This document shows positions 1-8,739 of a stretch of DNA of 41,252 bases, piece after piece. The notes under the pieces are model-generated. The model had not been told where the DNA came from. It was given only the letters and a program-made list of their open reading frames with translations, and searched no databases. The stretch comes from CAZAQB01 sp964487155 (GTDB lineage Bacteria > Pseudomonadota > Gammaproteobacteria > Nitrococcales > Nitrococcaceae). The stretch spans positions 1 through 41,252 of the forward strand of contig CAZAQB010000010.1 in assembly GCA_964487155.1 (NCBI GenBank). Direction: 5' to 3'. A program made the translations under genes and the position numbers. How positions within the stretch are numbered: position 1 is the first letter of the stretch; each line of letters opens with the position of its first letter.

Positions 1-321
<321 letters not shown>

Positions 322-421
322 ACAACACCCAAGCAGTCTGGTTCCGTCAATGAGTGCATGCATGCCGACGGCGACTTCCCAACACAGGCGGGCCGGCCCC
401 GTGCCGTTGTCCGCACCGTTT

Positions 422-541
422 TGCCTGGCGACCATAGCGAGTGGGAACCACCCGAATCCATCCCGAACTCGGAAGTGAAACCACTCAGCGCCGATGATAG
501 TGCGGCCTCGCTGTCGTGCGAGAGTAGGTCATCGCCAGGCG
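422..541 (+). rRNA. rrf: 5S ribosomal RNA
   Basis: The 120-nt segment starts TGCCTGGCGACC and ends CGCCAGGC, which pair to form helix I. Internal blocks ATCCCGAACTCGGAAGTGAAA and CGAGAGTAGG match conserved 5S loops. It is the last gene of the rRNA operon and is followed 10 nt later by a strong intrinsic terminator. Ends are accurate to 1-2 nt. Confidence 0.97.
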
Positions 542-551
542 CCTATCCCAA

Positions 552-579
552 CCCCGCAAGCGCTGCGGGGTTTTTTTTT
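552..579 (+). terminator. Intrinsic terminator of the rRNA operon
   Basis: A 7-bp stem CCCCGCA/TGCGGGG (552-558 with 564-570) encloses the loop AGCGC and is followed by nine T (571-579). This is a textbook rho-independent terminator just after 5S. A further small hairpin, AAACGG/CCGTTT, lies at 582-596. Confidence 0.95.
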
Positions 580-704
580 GGAAACGGCAACCGTTTGCGT
601 AGCACATCGGCCCTGCGGTGAACCAAAACCCAGCCAGCGGGTCGGTTACTCAGGGAGCCTGCAACTCGTAGCATGGGTCGGGCGGAAGGTGGAGTAACAT
701 CTGC

Positions 705-1334
705 ATGGGTCGGAGCAGGAGTAGCGGGCGCTGGCTTAGAGAGCACCACGGTGACAGCTACGTGTTGCAGGCGCGGGCCGAAGGCTATCGCTCGCGCGCT
801 GCGTACAAGTTGCAGGAGATAGATGATCGCGACCGGCTGCTGAAACAGGGCTCCACCGTTGTGGACCTGGGCGCCGCGCCCGGAGGCTGGTCGCAGCTGG
901 CGGCCGAGCGGGTGGGCAAGACCGGTGCAGTGGTGGCACTGGATCTGCTCCCCATGGAGCCGGTCACGGGGGTGCGGGTGCTGCAAGCGGATTTCACCGA
1001 GCCCTCGGCCCTGGTGGCAGCGGACGCTGCCCTCGATGGCAGGCCGCTGGATCTTGTGTTGTCCGACATGGCCCCCAATCTTTCTGGGCAGTCGGCGGTG
1101 GACCAGCCTCGGGCCATGCACCTGGCGGAACTGGCAGTGGAGTTTGCTGCCGGCAGCCTGCGCCCCGGAGGCGCGCTCTTGGTCAAGGTTTTTCAGGGCG
1201 AAGGCTTTGACGCCCTGCTCTCGGAACTGCGTCGCACCTATCGCTCAGTGGTGGTGCGCAAGCCCCGGGCGTCGCGGGATCGGAGTCGGGAAGTGTATCT
1301 GTTGGCCCTCGGCAGGTGCTGTAGTAATGTCTGA
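705..1334 (+). CDS. rlmE: 23S rRNA (uridine-2'-O)-methyltransferase RlmE (FtsJ/RrmJ)
   Basis: This 209-aa protein is the usual length for RlmE, which uses SAM to methylate the 2'-OH of U2552 in the A-loop of 23S rRNA at a late step of 50S assembly. The SAM-binding motif VDLGAAPGGW is at residues 53-62. The family's K-D-K-E catalytic tetrad is present as K35, D121, K161 and E196. The ATG at 705 is preceded by AAGGTGGAG (686-694), a good ribosome-binding site. The usual gammaproteobacterial order rlmE-ftsH-folP-glmM follows it, but upstream lies an rRNA operon. A promoter is not obvious in 580-704; TTACTC plus TAGCAT at about 653-681 is only a weak candidate. Confidence 0.96.
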   Translation: MGRSRSSGRWLREHHGDSYVLQARAEGYRSRAAYKLQEIDDRDRLLKQGSTVVDLGAAPGGWSQLAAERVGKTGAVVALDLLPMEPVTGVRVLQADFTEPSALVAADAALDGRPLDLVLSDMAPNLSGQSAVDQPRAMHLAELAVEFAAGSLRPGGALLVKVFQGEGFDALLSELRRTYRSVVVRKPRASRDRSREVYLLALGRCCSNV

Positions 1335-1401
1335 ATCGATCCCAGGTTAGCTCGGGGGTCGGCGGCTGAGTCACTGCCGGGACCGGAAGAGGTGTACTGA
1401 T

Positions 1402-3345
1402 TTGAACGATATGGCAAAGAATCTGATCCTTTGGGTGGTGATCGCCATCGTGCTGATGTCGGTCTTCTCCAACTTCCAGGATCAGACCCTGAGTTCCCGG
1501 GAAATCCCCTACTCGCAGTTCCTCGCCGAGGTGAAGTCCGGCGATGTCGACCGGGTGACCTTCCAGGGACAGACCATCCGCGGCGTTCGCAGCAACGGCG
1601 ACCCGTTCAGTACGTATTCGCCGGAGACCAGCAACGAGGCCCTCATCGGCACGTTGCTTGAGCACGCGGTGCAGGTGAACGCCAAGGAACCCGAGGGCCG
1701 CAGCATGCTGCTGCAGATCCTGATTTCCTGGTTCCCGTTCCTGCTGCTGATCGGTGTCTGGATCTACTTCATGCGGCAGATGCAGGGAGGCGGAGGTGGC
1801 CGAGGGGCCATGTCCTTCGGCAAGAGCCGCGCCCGCATGATGTCGGACGACCAGGTGAAGATCACCTTCTCGGATGTCGCGGGTGTCGAGGAGGCCAAGG
1901 AAGAGGTCAAGGAACTGGTGGACTTCCTGCGGGATCCCTCCAAGTTCCAGCGCCTCGGCGGCAAGATCCCTCGGGGCGTACTGATGGTGGGGCCGCCGGG
2001 AACCGGCAAGACCCTGCTGGCCAAGGCCATCGCCGGCGAGGCGCGGGTGCCGTTCTTCAGCATCTCCGGCTCCGACTTCGTCGAGATGTTCGTGGGCGTG
2101 GGCGCGTCCCGGGTGCGGGACATGTTCGCCCAGGCCAAGAAACACGCCCCCTGCATCATCTTCATCGACGAGCTGGACGCCGTGGGACGGCACCGGGGTG
2201 CGGGGCTCGGCGGCGGCCACGACGAGCGCGAGCAGACCCTGAACCAGCTGCTGGTGGAGATGGACGGCTTCGAGGGCAACGAGGGCATCATTGTCATCGC
2301 GGCCACCAACCGTCCGGACGTCCTGGACCCGGCGTTGCTGCGGCCGGGCCGTTTCGACCGCCAGGTGGTGGTGCCGCTGCCTGACGTGCGCGGCCGGGAG
2401 CAGATCCTCAAGGTGCACATGGCCAAGGTGCCCCTGGCGGACGGGGTGGAGCCCCGGGTTATCGCCCGCGGCACCCCGGGCTTTTCCGGCGCCGATCTGG
2501 CCAACCTCGTGAACGAGGCTGCGTTGTTCGCCGCGCGGCGCAACAAGCGCCTGGTCGACCAGGAGGACTTCGAAGACGCCAAGGACAAGATCATGATGGG
2601 CGCCGAGCGCAAGTCCATGGTCATGACCGAGTCCGAGAAGCGCCTGACCGCGTTCCACGAGGCCGGCCATGCCATCGTTGGCCTGCTGTCGCCGGATCAC
2701 GATCCTATCCACAAGGTAACCATCATTCCCCGGGGCCGGGCGCTTGGCGTGACCATGTTCCTGCCGGAGGAGGATCGGTACAGCTACTCCAAGCAGCGCC
2801 TGAACAGCCAGATCGCCAGCCTGTTCGGCGGCCGGCTGGCCGAGGAGATGATCTTCGGTAATGAGCACGTCACCACGGGTGCCTCCAACGATATCCAGCG
2901 GGCCACGGAAATCGCCCGCAACATGGTGACCAAGTGGGGCTTGTCGGACCGCATGGGACCGCTGTCCTATGGCGAGGACGAGGGTGAGGTGTTCCTGGGC
3001 CACACGGTAACCCAGCACAAGCAGATGTCGGACGAAACCGCCCACGCCATCGACGAGGAGGTGCGGCGGATCATCGACGACAACTATCGCGAGGCGAAGC
3101 GCCTGCTTGACGAAAATATCGACAAACTGCATGCCATGGCGGAAGCCCTGGTGAAATTCGAGACCCTGGACCGGGAGCAGATCGACGACATCATGAACGG
3201 CCGCCCGCCACGGCCCCCGAGCGAGTGGACCACCAGCGGCTCCGAAGGCTCCGGTGGCGTAGGCGCGCCGGCCGGGAGCGCTGCATCCGAAGGGGGAGCC
3301 CGGCCGGCAGACGGCGAAATCGGCGGTCCGGCCCAGGAGCACTGA
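1402..3345 (+). CDS. ftsH: ATP-dependent zinc metalloprotease FtsH
   Basis: FtsH is a membrane-anchored hexameric AAA+ protease that degrades short-lived regulators and unassembled membrane proteins. In the 647 aa, transmembrane segments span about residues 8-24 and 106-123, flanking a periplasmic domain. Walker A GPPGTGKT is at 197-204, Walker B IIFIDE at 252-257, and the second region of homology ends in LLRPGRFDR (312-320). The zinc site is HEAGH (419-423), with D497 as the third ligand. The C-terminal tail is Gly/Ser/Pro-rich and poorly conserved. The start is TTG 1402 behind AGAGGTG (1387-1393); ATG 1411 (MAKNLILW) is an in-frame alternative close to the E. coli N-terminus. Its stop is 8 nt before folP. 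Confidence 0.97.
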   Translation: MNDMAKNLILWVVIAIVLMSVFSNFQDQTLSSREIPYSQFLAEVKSGDVDRVTFQGQTIRGVRSNGDPFSTYSPETSNEALIGTLLEHAVQVNAKEPEGRSMLLQILISWFPFLLLIGVWIYFMRQMQGGGGGRGAMSFGKSRARMMSDDQVKITFSDVAGVEEAKEEVKELVDFLRDPSKFQRLGGKIPRGVLMVGPPGTGKTLLAKAIAGEARVPFFSISGSDFVEMFVGVGASRVRDMFAQAKKHAPCIIFIDELDAVGRHRGAGLGGGHDEREQTLNQLLVEMDGFEGNEGIIVIAATNRPDVLDPALLRPGRFDRQVVVPLPDVRGREQILKVHMAKVPLADGVEPRVIARGTPGFSGADLANLVNEAALFAARRNKRLVDQEDFEDAKDKIMMGAERKSMVMTESEKRLTAFHEAGHAIVGLLSPDHDPIHKVTIIPRGRALGVTMFLPEEDRYSYSKQRLNSQIASLFGGRLAEEMIFGNEHVTTGASNDIQRATEIARNMVTKWGLSDRMGPLSYGEDEGEVFLGHTVTQHKQMSDETAHAIDEEVRRIIDDNYREAKRLLDENIDKLHAMAEALVKFETLDREQIDDIMNGRPPRPPSEWTTSGSEGSGGVGAPAGSAASEGGARPADGEIGGPAQEH

Positions 3346-3353
3346 CCCGCCCC

Positions 3354-4190
3354 ATGCTGGGGCCGGTGCTGGACTGCGGGGGCCGCTCCCTGGATCTGAG
3401 CGGCCCCCGGGTGATGGGTGTGTTGAACGTCACCCCCGACTCGTTCTCCGACGGCGGCGAATTCCTGGATGCCGAGATGGCCATAGCCCGGGCCCGGGCT
3501 ATGGTCGCCGAAGGCGCTGCAGTGGTGGACGTGGGCGGGGAGTCTACGCGTCCGGGTGCTCCCGAGGTATCGGTCGCGGAGGAACTGCGCCGGGTCCTGC
3601 CGGTCATCGAGGCTCTGGCCGCTGCCCTGCCTGTTCCTGTCTCCATCGACACCAGCAAGCCGGAGGTGATGCGAGCCGCGGCCCAGGCCGGGGCTGGCCT
3701 GATCAATGACGTCATGGCACTGCGGCGGCCGGGCGCCATGGAAGCAGCCGCCGAGCTGGGCCTGCCAGTGTGCCTGATGCATATGCAGGGCACGCCGCGG
3801 ACCATGCAGCAGGCGCCCGCCTATGATGACGTCGTCGCGGAGGTGGCCGGATTTCTCCAGCAGCGACGGGACGCCAGTGTCGCCGCCGGGATTCCCCGCG
3901 CGCGAGTGCTGCTCGACCCGGGCTTCGGTTTCGGCAAGTCGGTGGACCACAACGCGTGCCTGCTGGCAGGGCTGGAGCGCATCATGGATCTGGGATGCCC
4001 GGTGGTCGTGGGGCTGTCCCGTAAGTCCTTCCTGGGCGCGGTGCTGGACCGCCCCCTGGAGGAGCGGCTGGCCGGCAGCATCGCTGCGGCGGTGCTCGCG
4101 GCGAGCAGGGGAGCCCGGCTGGTTCGAGCCCACGACGTGGCCGCGACGGCGGATGCCCTCAAGCTTACGGAGCGGGTACTCCGGACCTGA
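3354..4190 (+). CDS. folP: Dihydropteroate synthase
   Basis: FolP condenses p-aminobenzoate with 6-hydroxymethyl-dihydropterin pyrophosphate in folate synthesis and is the sulfonamide target. The 278-aa TIM-barrel protein shows MGVLNVTPDSFSDGG near residue 21, GGESTRPGA, SIDTSKPEV, IINDV-like LINDVMA, LMHMQGTP, DPGFGFGKS and the C-terminal RAHDV, the expected pterin, pyrophosphate and sulfonamide-site motifs. The ATG at 3354 gives normal length; the reading frame stays open further upstream inside ftsH, but that extension has no family similarity. It follows ftsH by 8 nt and is probably translated from the same mRNA, as in many gammaproteobacteria. Confidence 0.96.
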   Translation: MLGPVLDCGGRSLDLSGPRVMGVLNVTPDSFSDGGEFLDAEMAIARARAMVAEGAAVVDVGGESTRPGAPEVSVAEELRRVLPVIEALAAALPVPVSIDTSKPEVMRAAAQAGAGLINDVMALRRPGAMEAAAELGLPVCLMHMQGTPRTMQQAPAYDDVVAEVAGFLQQRRDASVAAGIPRARVLLDPGFGFGKSVDHNACLLAGLERIMDLGCPVVVGLSRKSFLGAVLDRPLEERLAGSIAAAVLAASRGARLVRAHDVAATADALKLTERVLRT

Positions 4191-4236
4191 ATGCAGATGT
4201 CGTTGCCCCGGCAGGCGGGGGCGGCAGGGGGACGAT

Positions 4237-5604
4237 ATGGTGGGCAAGCGTTATTTCGGGACCGACGGAATCCGGGGGCGGGTAGGTCAGTATCCGATCA
4301 CCGCCGACTTCATGCTCAAGCTGGGCTGGGCCGCGGGCCGGGTGCTCACCGGCCGGGGCGCCCGCGACGAAGTCCTGATCGGCAAGGACACCCGGCTGTC
4401 CAACTACATGTTCGAGTCAGCCCTGGAGGCGGGGCTGTCCGCCGCGGGGGTCAACATCCGCCTGCTGGGGCCCATGCCTACGCCGGGGATCGCCTATCTC
4501 ACCCGCACCCTGCGGGCGAATGCCGGCATCGTCATCAGCGCCTCCCACAATCCCCACGAAGACAACGGCATCAAGTTCTTTTCCGCCGAGGGCCGCAAGC
4601 TGGACGACGCCACCGAACTGGCCATCGAGGAAATGCTGGAGCAGCCGCTCGCCACCGTCGAGACCCGACGCCTGGGCAAGGCGTTTCGCATGGAGGATGC
4701 CAGAGGCCGGTACATCGAGTTCTGCAAGCACAGCCTCGCCCAGGGCACCACTTTGCACGGCCTCAAGCTGGTGGTCGACTGTGCCAACGGCGCCGGCTAT
4801 CAGGTGGCGCCGGCGGTGTTCGAGGAGCTGGGGGCCGAGGTAGTGCGCCTGGGTGCCGACCCCAACGGGCTCAACATCAACGTGGACTGTGGATCCCTGC
4901 ACCCGGAGGCGCTGGTGGCGCGGGTCCTTGCCGAGGGCGCCGATGCTGGGATCGCCCTGGACGGCGACGGCGACCGCCTGATCATGGTCGACGAGACCGG
5001 CACCATCGTGGACGGCGACGAACTGCTCTACATCATCGCCTGCTCGCGCCACGGTGCCGGCCAGCTCAACGGGCCCGTGGTGGGTACGCTGATGAGCAAC
5101 CTGGGATTGGAGCTGGCGCTGCAGGAACTTGGCGTCGGCTTCCTGCGGGCCCGGGTGGGCGACCGCTACGTTCTGGAGATGCTGCAGGACAACGGCGGCA
5201 TGCTGGGCGGCGAGAGTTCCGGCCACATCGTCTGTCTGGATCGCACCACGACCGGGGACGGCATCGTTTCGGCCCTGCAGGTGCTGGCCGCCCTGGTGCA
5301 CGATGGCGCTCGCTCCCTGGCCCAGCTGCGCCGCGGCATGACCAAGCTCCCCCAGCACATGGTCAACGTGCCGGTGGCCGCGCGCCGGGACCCGACCACG
5401 GTATTGGATGTCCAGGCGGCGGTACGCGAGGTGGAGCAGCAACTGGGCTCAGAGGGTCGGGTGCTGCTGCGGCCTTCGGGCACGGAGCCGGTGGTGCGGG
5501 TCATGGTCGAGGGCACCGACCGCGCCCAGGTCGAACGCCTTGCCGGTGCACTGGCAGAGCGAGTCGCCCGGGCGCTGGAGGACCGCTCCGCCGCGGTCAA
5601 TTGA
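4237..5604 (+). CDS. glmM: Phosphoglucosamine mutase
   Basis: GlmM interconverts glucosamine-6-phosphate and glucosamine-1-phosphate on the way to UDP-GlcNAc for peptidoglycan and LPS. The 455-aa protein begins with KRYFGTDGIRG. It carries the phosphoserine loop ISASHNP with catalytic S103, the Mg2+ loop DGDGDR (242-247), the sugar-binding loop GGESSGH (324-330) and the phosphate-binding loop RPSGTEP (412-418). The ATG at 4237 is chosen because the family N-terminus begins there; the frame is open upstream across folP but out of phase with it. It follows folP by 46 nt in the ftsH-folP-glmM order. Confidence 0.97.
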   Translation: MVGKRYFGTDGIRGRVGQYPITADFMLKLGWAAGRVLTGRGARDEVLIGKDTRLSNYMFESALEAGLSAAGVNIRLLGPMPTPGIAYLTRTLRANAGIVISASHNPHEDNGIKFFSAEGRKLDDATELAIEEMLEQPLATVETRRLGKAFRMEDARGRYIEFCKHSLAQGTTLHGLKLVVDCANGAGYQVAPAVFEELGAEVVRLGADPNGLNINVDCGSLHPEALVARVLAEGADAGIALDGDGDRLIMVDETGTIVDGDELLYIIACSRHGAGQLNGPVVGTLMSNLGLELALQELGVGFLRARVGDRYVLEMLQDNGGMLGGESSGHIVCLDRTTTGDGIVSALQVLAALVHDGARSLAQLRRGMTKLPQHMVNVPVAARRDPTTVLDVQAAVREVEQQLGSEGRVLLRPSGTEPVVRVMVEGTDRAQVERLAGALAERVARALEDRSAAVN

Positions 5605-5667
5605 TTTAAGCCGGTGCGGCGGGTACTCTTGCGCCCGCTTCAGTCCGTCCCCTGGTGAGTGCTCGCC

Positions 5668-6423
5668 ATGCGCAGGCCCCTGGTCGCAGGTAACTGGAAG
5701 ATGCACGGTTCCCGTGCCCGGGCGCGGGAACTGGCGGCGCAGATGGCCGCCGGATGTGCCGGGGTCGGAGACACCGAGCTGCTGATCTGCCCACCGTCGG
5801 TCCACCTGGTGGACGCCGCCGCGGCCCTGACGGGCAGTGAGGTGGCTCTTGGTGCCCAGAACATCTGCGACCGGGATCAGGGTGCCGCCACCGGCGAGGT
5901 CTCCGGCGACATGCTCCGGGAGCTTGGCTGCGGCTACGCCATCGTCGGCCATTCGGAGCGGCGGCGGGACTACGCGGAGAGCGATCAGCTGGTGGCGGCA
6001 CGCCTTGAGGGTGCGTTGCGTCACGGTCTGACACCGATTCTCTGCCTCGGCGAGACCCTGGAGGAACGCGAGGCCGGCGCCACGGAGGCGGTGCTGGCGC
6101 GGCAGCTGGCCGCCGTGCTGGACCGGGTGGGGGGCGCGGCCCTGGGTGAGGCAGTGCTGGCCTACGAACCCGTGTGGGCCATTGGCACGGGGCGCACTGC
6201 CACGCCGCAGCAGGCCCAGGCGGTGCACGCCTACCTGCGGGCCCGAGTGGCGGATGTGGCCACAGAACTGGCCGGCGGGCTGCGGATTCTCTACGGTGGC
6301 AGCGTCAAGGCCTCCAATGCGGCTGAACTCTTCGCCCAGCCCGACATCGACGGCGGACTGGTGGGAGGCGCCTCCCTGGAGGCCGACGAATTCCTGGCCA
6401 TCGCCCGCGCCGCTGGCGCGTGA
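5668..6423 (+). CDS. tpiA: Triosephosphate isomerase
   Basis: TpiA interconverts dihydroxyacetone phosphate and glyceraldehyde-3-phosphate in glycolysis and gluconeogenesis. The 251-aa TIM barrel has N9 and K11 in GNWKM, the electrophile H95 in IVGHSERR, the base E167 in AYEPVWAIGTG with the flexible loop 6 after it, and the phosphate-binding YGGSV. The ATG at 5668 is chosen over an in-frame GTG at 5659 because GGTGAG (5654-5659) is correctly spaced for the ATG and the protein then begins MRRPLVAGNWK. It sits 63 nt after glmM and before secG, a common gammaproteobacterial arrangement. Confidence 0.97.
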   Translation: MRRPLVAGNWKMHGSRARARELAAQMAAGCAGVGDTELLICPPSVHLVDAAAALTGSEVALGAQNICDRDQGAATGEVSGDMLRELGCGYAIVGHSERRRDYAESDQLVAARLEGALRHGLTPILCLGETLEEREAGATEAVLARQLAAVLDRVGGAALGEAVLAYEPVWAIGTGRTATPQQAQAVHAYLRARVADVATELAGGLRILYGGSVKASNAAELFAQPDIDGGLVGGASLEADEFLAIARAAGA

Positions 6424-6499
6424 GCCGGCACCGGGGCGCCCGAGACGAACGACATCAGCCGGCGCGGCGCCGGCTCACAGCATTTGACGGAAGGTTTTC

Positions 6500-6859
6500 A
6501 TGTACTACTCGGTTCTGCTGGTCATCCATATCCTGATCTGCGCCGCCCTGATCCTGCTGGTGTTGATCCAGCACGGTAAGGGGGCGGACGCCGGCGCGGC
6601 GTTCGGCAGCGGGGCGTCGGGCACGGTGTTCGGCTCCCGCGGATCTGCCACTTTCCTAAGCAAAGTCACGGGGTTACTAGCCACAGGGTTCTTCGTTACC
6701 AGTCTTGCGCTGGCCATGCTGGCGGGCACCTACAGCACCACCGGCAGCGTGGTGGACGATGCGGTGGAGGCGGCCACCGAACCCGCCAATCCATCCGGGA
6801 GCGCGCCGGCGCCCGCCCCCGAGGGGCCTGCCGAGCCCGCCCCTCCGCCGGCAGAGTAG
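6500..6859 (+). CDS. secG: Preprotein translocase subunit SecG
   Basis: SecG is the small inner-membrane subunit of SecYEG and assists SecA-driven export. The 119-aa protein starts MYYSVLLVIHILIC and has two hydrophobic segments, about residues 2-22 and 54-76. Between them lies the conserved cytoplasmic stretch VLIQHGKGADAGAAFG followed by GSRGSATFL. The tail after about residue 85 is low-complexity Pro/Ala/Glu, as is usual for SecG. ATG 6500 is preceded by GACGGAAGG. It is followed by tRNA-Leu, the same neighbourhood as secG-leuU in E. coli. Confidence 0.95.
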   Translation: MYYSVLLVIHILICAALILLVLIQHGKGADAGAAFGSGASGTVFGSRGSATFLSKVTGLLATGFFVTSLALAMLAGTYSTTGSVVDDAVEAATEPANPSGSAPAPAPEGPAEPAPPPAE

Positions 6860-6922
6860 CTTGGCGGGTTTCCCGGGGGGCTGTTACAATTCGGCGCCGC
6901 TTCGGAGAGGGCCCGAAGCCAC

Positions 6923-7007
6923 GCGGATGTGGTGGAACTGGTAGACACGCTGTCTTGAGGGGGCAGTGGCGCAAGCCGTGCCGGTTCGAGTCCGGCCATC
7001 CGCACCA
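6923..7007 (+). tRNA. leuU: tRNA-Leu (anticodon GAG)
   Basis: The acceptor stem GCGGATG (6923-6929) pairs with CATCCGC (6997-7003), followed by encoded ACCA. The anticodon stem CTGTC/GGCAG encloses the loop TTGAGGG, giving anticodon GAG. A long variable arm (GGCGCAAGCC) marks a class II tRNA, and the T arm is CCGG-TTCGAGT-CCGG. It sits between secG and nuoA, as leuU follows secG in E. coli. Confidence 0.97.
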
Positions 7008-7027
7008 GTCTTTCAGAAAATAATTCC

Positions 7028-7046
7028 GCGAACCGCCCTGGTTCGC
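7028..7046 (+). terminator. Hairpin after tRNA-Leu, possible terminator or processing site
   Basis: A perfect 7-bp stem GCGAACC/GGTTCGC encloses the loop GCCCT. The downstream sequence is AT-rich (CATAAATTATTG) but lacks a run of T, so it may be a weak terminator or only a 3' processing or stability structure separating the tpiA-secG-tRNA transcript from the nuo promoter. Confidence 0.4.
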
Positions 7047-7088
7047 CATAAATTATTGCTTTATAAGTGAATTTTTGCCCTGGGTCAG

Positions 7089-7117
7089 TTGACACCCCCC
7101 GGGGGCAGTCCTACACT
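7089..7117 (+). promoter_or_regulatory. Predicted sigma70 promoter of the nuo operon
   Basis: A consensus -35 TTGACA (7089-7094) and a -10 TACACT (7112-7117) are separated by exactly 17 bp, with an AT-rich region upstream (7045-7080). Transcription would start near 7124, giving an approximately 48-nt leader before nuoA. This is the best promoter match in the first 20 kb. Prediction is by eye only. Confidence 0.7.
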
Positions 7118-7171
7118 GCCAAGCGGTTCATAAGGGGGCCGCGGCAGGCCCGGTTGGGAGGTGCGCAGCGC

Positions 7172-7528
7172 ATGCTAGAGAGCTACGTCCCGGTCCTGGT
7201 GTTCATTCTCCTCGCGGTGGTGATCGGGATCGTGCCGGTAGTGGCCGGCCTGGTGCTGGCGCCCAACCGCCCTGACGAGGCCAAGCTCGCGCCCTACGAG
7301 TGCGGCTTCGAGGCCTTTGAAGACTCGCGCATGAAGTTCGACGTGCGCTACTACCTGGTGGCCATCCTGTTCATCATCTTCGATCTGGAGATCGCCTTCC
7401 TGTTCCCCTGGTCCATCGTGCTCGACCAGGTGGGCGTGTTCGGGTTTGTCGCCATGGGCATCTTCGTCGGCATCCTGCTGGTGGGCTTCCTCTACGAGTG
7501 GAAGAAGGGGGCGCTGGAATGGGAATAG
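7172..7528 (+). CDS. nuoA: NADH-quinone oxidoreductase subunit A
   Basis: NuoA is a three-helix membrane subunit of complex I (equivalent of ND3) lining the quinone-entry region. The 118-aa protein has hydrophobic segments at about residues 6-30, 60-80 and 87-108. The conserved loop APYECGFEAFEDSRMKFDVR includes the ND3-type Cys and the acidic residues that move during turnover. ATG 7172 follows GGGAGGTG (7156-7163). The frame is open upstream, but no similarity lies there. It is the first gene of the operon, and its end overlaps nuoB by 10 nt. Confidence 0.96.
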   Translation: MLESYVPVLVFILLAVVIGIVPVVAGLVLAPNRPDEAKLAPYECGFEAFEDSRMKFDVRYYLVAILFIIFDLEIAFLFPWSIVLDQVGVFGFVAMGIFVGILLVGFLYEWKKGALEWE

Positions 7529-7995
7529 AGGGCGTTCTCGAGAAGGGGGTGGTCACCACCACCGCCGACAAGCTCATCAACTGGGCGCGCACCGGTTCCA
7601 TGTGGCCCATGACCTTCGGCCTTGCCTGTTGCGCGGTGGAGATGATGCAGGCGGGCGCAGCGCGCTACGACCTGGATCGTTTCGGCATCGTGTTCCGGCC
7701 GAGTCCGCGCCAGTCCGACGTAATGATCGTCGCCGGTACCCTGGTCAACAAGATGGCGCCGGCCCTGCGCCGGGTCTACGACCAGATGGCCGAGCCGCGC
7801 TGGGTGATCTCCATGGGCTCCTGCGCCAACGGCGGCGGCTACTATCACTATTCCTACGCCGTGGTGCGCGGCTGTGACCGCATCGTGCCGGTGGACGTCT
7901 ACGTCCCCGGCTGCCCGCCCACGGCCGAGGCGTTGCTGTTCGGCATCATCCAGTTACAGAAAAAGATCCGCCGCACCAACACCATCGCCCGCTAG
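7519..7995 (+). CDS. nuoB: NADH-quinone oxidoreductase subunit B (N2 cluster)
   Basis: NuoB (PSST) holds 4Fe-4S cluster N2, the last electron carrier before quinone. The 158-aa protein shows the four ligands C37, C38 (GLACCAVEMM), C102 (GSCANGGGYYH) and C132 (VPGCPPTAEAL). ATG 7519 starts inside nuoA (10-nt overlap), implying translational coupling; an in-frame GTG at 7498 would add seven residues without family support. Normal length for the family. Confidence 0.97.
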   Translation: MGIEGVLEKGVVTTTADKLINWARTGSMWPMTFGLACCAVEMMQAGAARYDLDRFGIVFRPSPRQSDVMIVAGTLVNKMAPALRRVYDQMAEPRWVISMGSCANGGGYYHYSYAVVRGCDRIVPVDVYVPGCPPTAEALLFGIIQLQKKIRRTNTIAR

Positions 7996-8007
7996 GGAGT
8001 CTGGAAC

Positions 8008-8739
8008 ATGGCGGTAGCTCCAGAGAAGCTGGCCGAGCGCCTGCAGGAGGCGTTCGGCAACGACATCGCGGACTGCACCCTGGCCCGCGGCGAGGTGACC
8101 GTAGAGGTGCGCCCGGAGGCGCTGCTCTCCGTGATGGCCGGGTTGCGCGACCACCGGGGGTTGCGTTTCGATCTGCTGATCGACGTCTGTGGCGTCGACT
8201 ATGCGTCCTACGGCCAGGGTGAATGGATCACCGAGGACGCCTCCGGGTCCGGTTTCAGCCGGGGCATCCACGGCGAGCCCCTCACCGGGCGGCTGGGCAT
8301 CACCGGCTTCTACGGCGTGCACACCGTGCAGTCCAACACTGGCCGGCGCTTCGCCGCCGTCTACCATCTGCTGTCGGTCGAGCTGAACCAGCGACTGCGC
8401 GTGCGCGCGGTCTGCCCCGATGACGACTTCCCGATGCTCGACTCCGTGGTGTCGATCTGGAACGGCGCCAACTGGTTCGAGCGGGAGGCCTTCGACCTGT
8501 ACGGCATCGTCTTCCAGGGGCACCCGGACTTGCGCCGCATCCTTACCGACTACGGCTTTGTCGGGCATCCCTTCCGCAAGGATTTTCCCCTCATCGGCAA
8601 TGTCGAGGTGCGCTATGACGAGGAGCGCGGCCGCGTGGTCTACGAGCCGGTGAGCATCGAGCCCCGGGTTACGGTGCCGCGCGTTGTGCGCCAGGACAAC
8701 CGCTACCAGGATCCGGCGGCTGGCAGCGAGGCCAATTGA
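8008..8739 (+). CDS. nuoC: NADH-quinone oxidoreductase subunit C
   Basis: NuoC is the 30-kDa peripheral-arm subunit that packs against NuoD near the quinone site. The 243-aa protein has the family blocks DLLIDVCGVDY (about 56-66), YHLLSVELNQRLRVRA, WFEREAFDLYGI and FQGHPDLRRILTDYGF, followed by HPFRKDFPL. Between VDY and the YHLLS strand there is a stretch of about 45 residues rich in Gly/Ser, longer than in short NuoC proteins of about 200 aa; I believe this insert also occurs in related gammaproteobacteria but could not check. It is separate from nuoD, unlike the enterobacterial NuoCD fusion, and its stop overlaps the nuoD start by 1 nt. Confidence 0.95.
   Translation: MAVAPEKLAERLQEAFGNDIADCTLARGEVTVEVRPEALLSVMAGLRDHRGLRFDLLIDVCGVDYASYGQGEWITEDASGSGFSRGIHGEPLTGRLGITGFYGVHTVQSNTGRRFAAVYHLLSVELNQRLRVRAVCPDDDFPMLDSVVSIWNGANWFEREAFDLYGIVFQGHPDLRRILTDYGFVGHPFRKDFPLIGNVEVRYDEERGRVVYEPVSIEPRVTVPRVVRQDNRYQDPAAGSEAN

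Noticed and set aside
653..681. Promoter for rlmE (TTACTC, TAGCAT)
   Set aside because: Both boxes are weak matches; not enough to annotate.
1183..3342. 719-codon open frame opposite ftsH
   Set aside because: It is the antisense of a clear ftsH; His/Gly/Arg-rich composition is typical of shadow frames in high-GC DNA.
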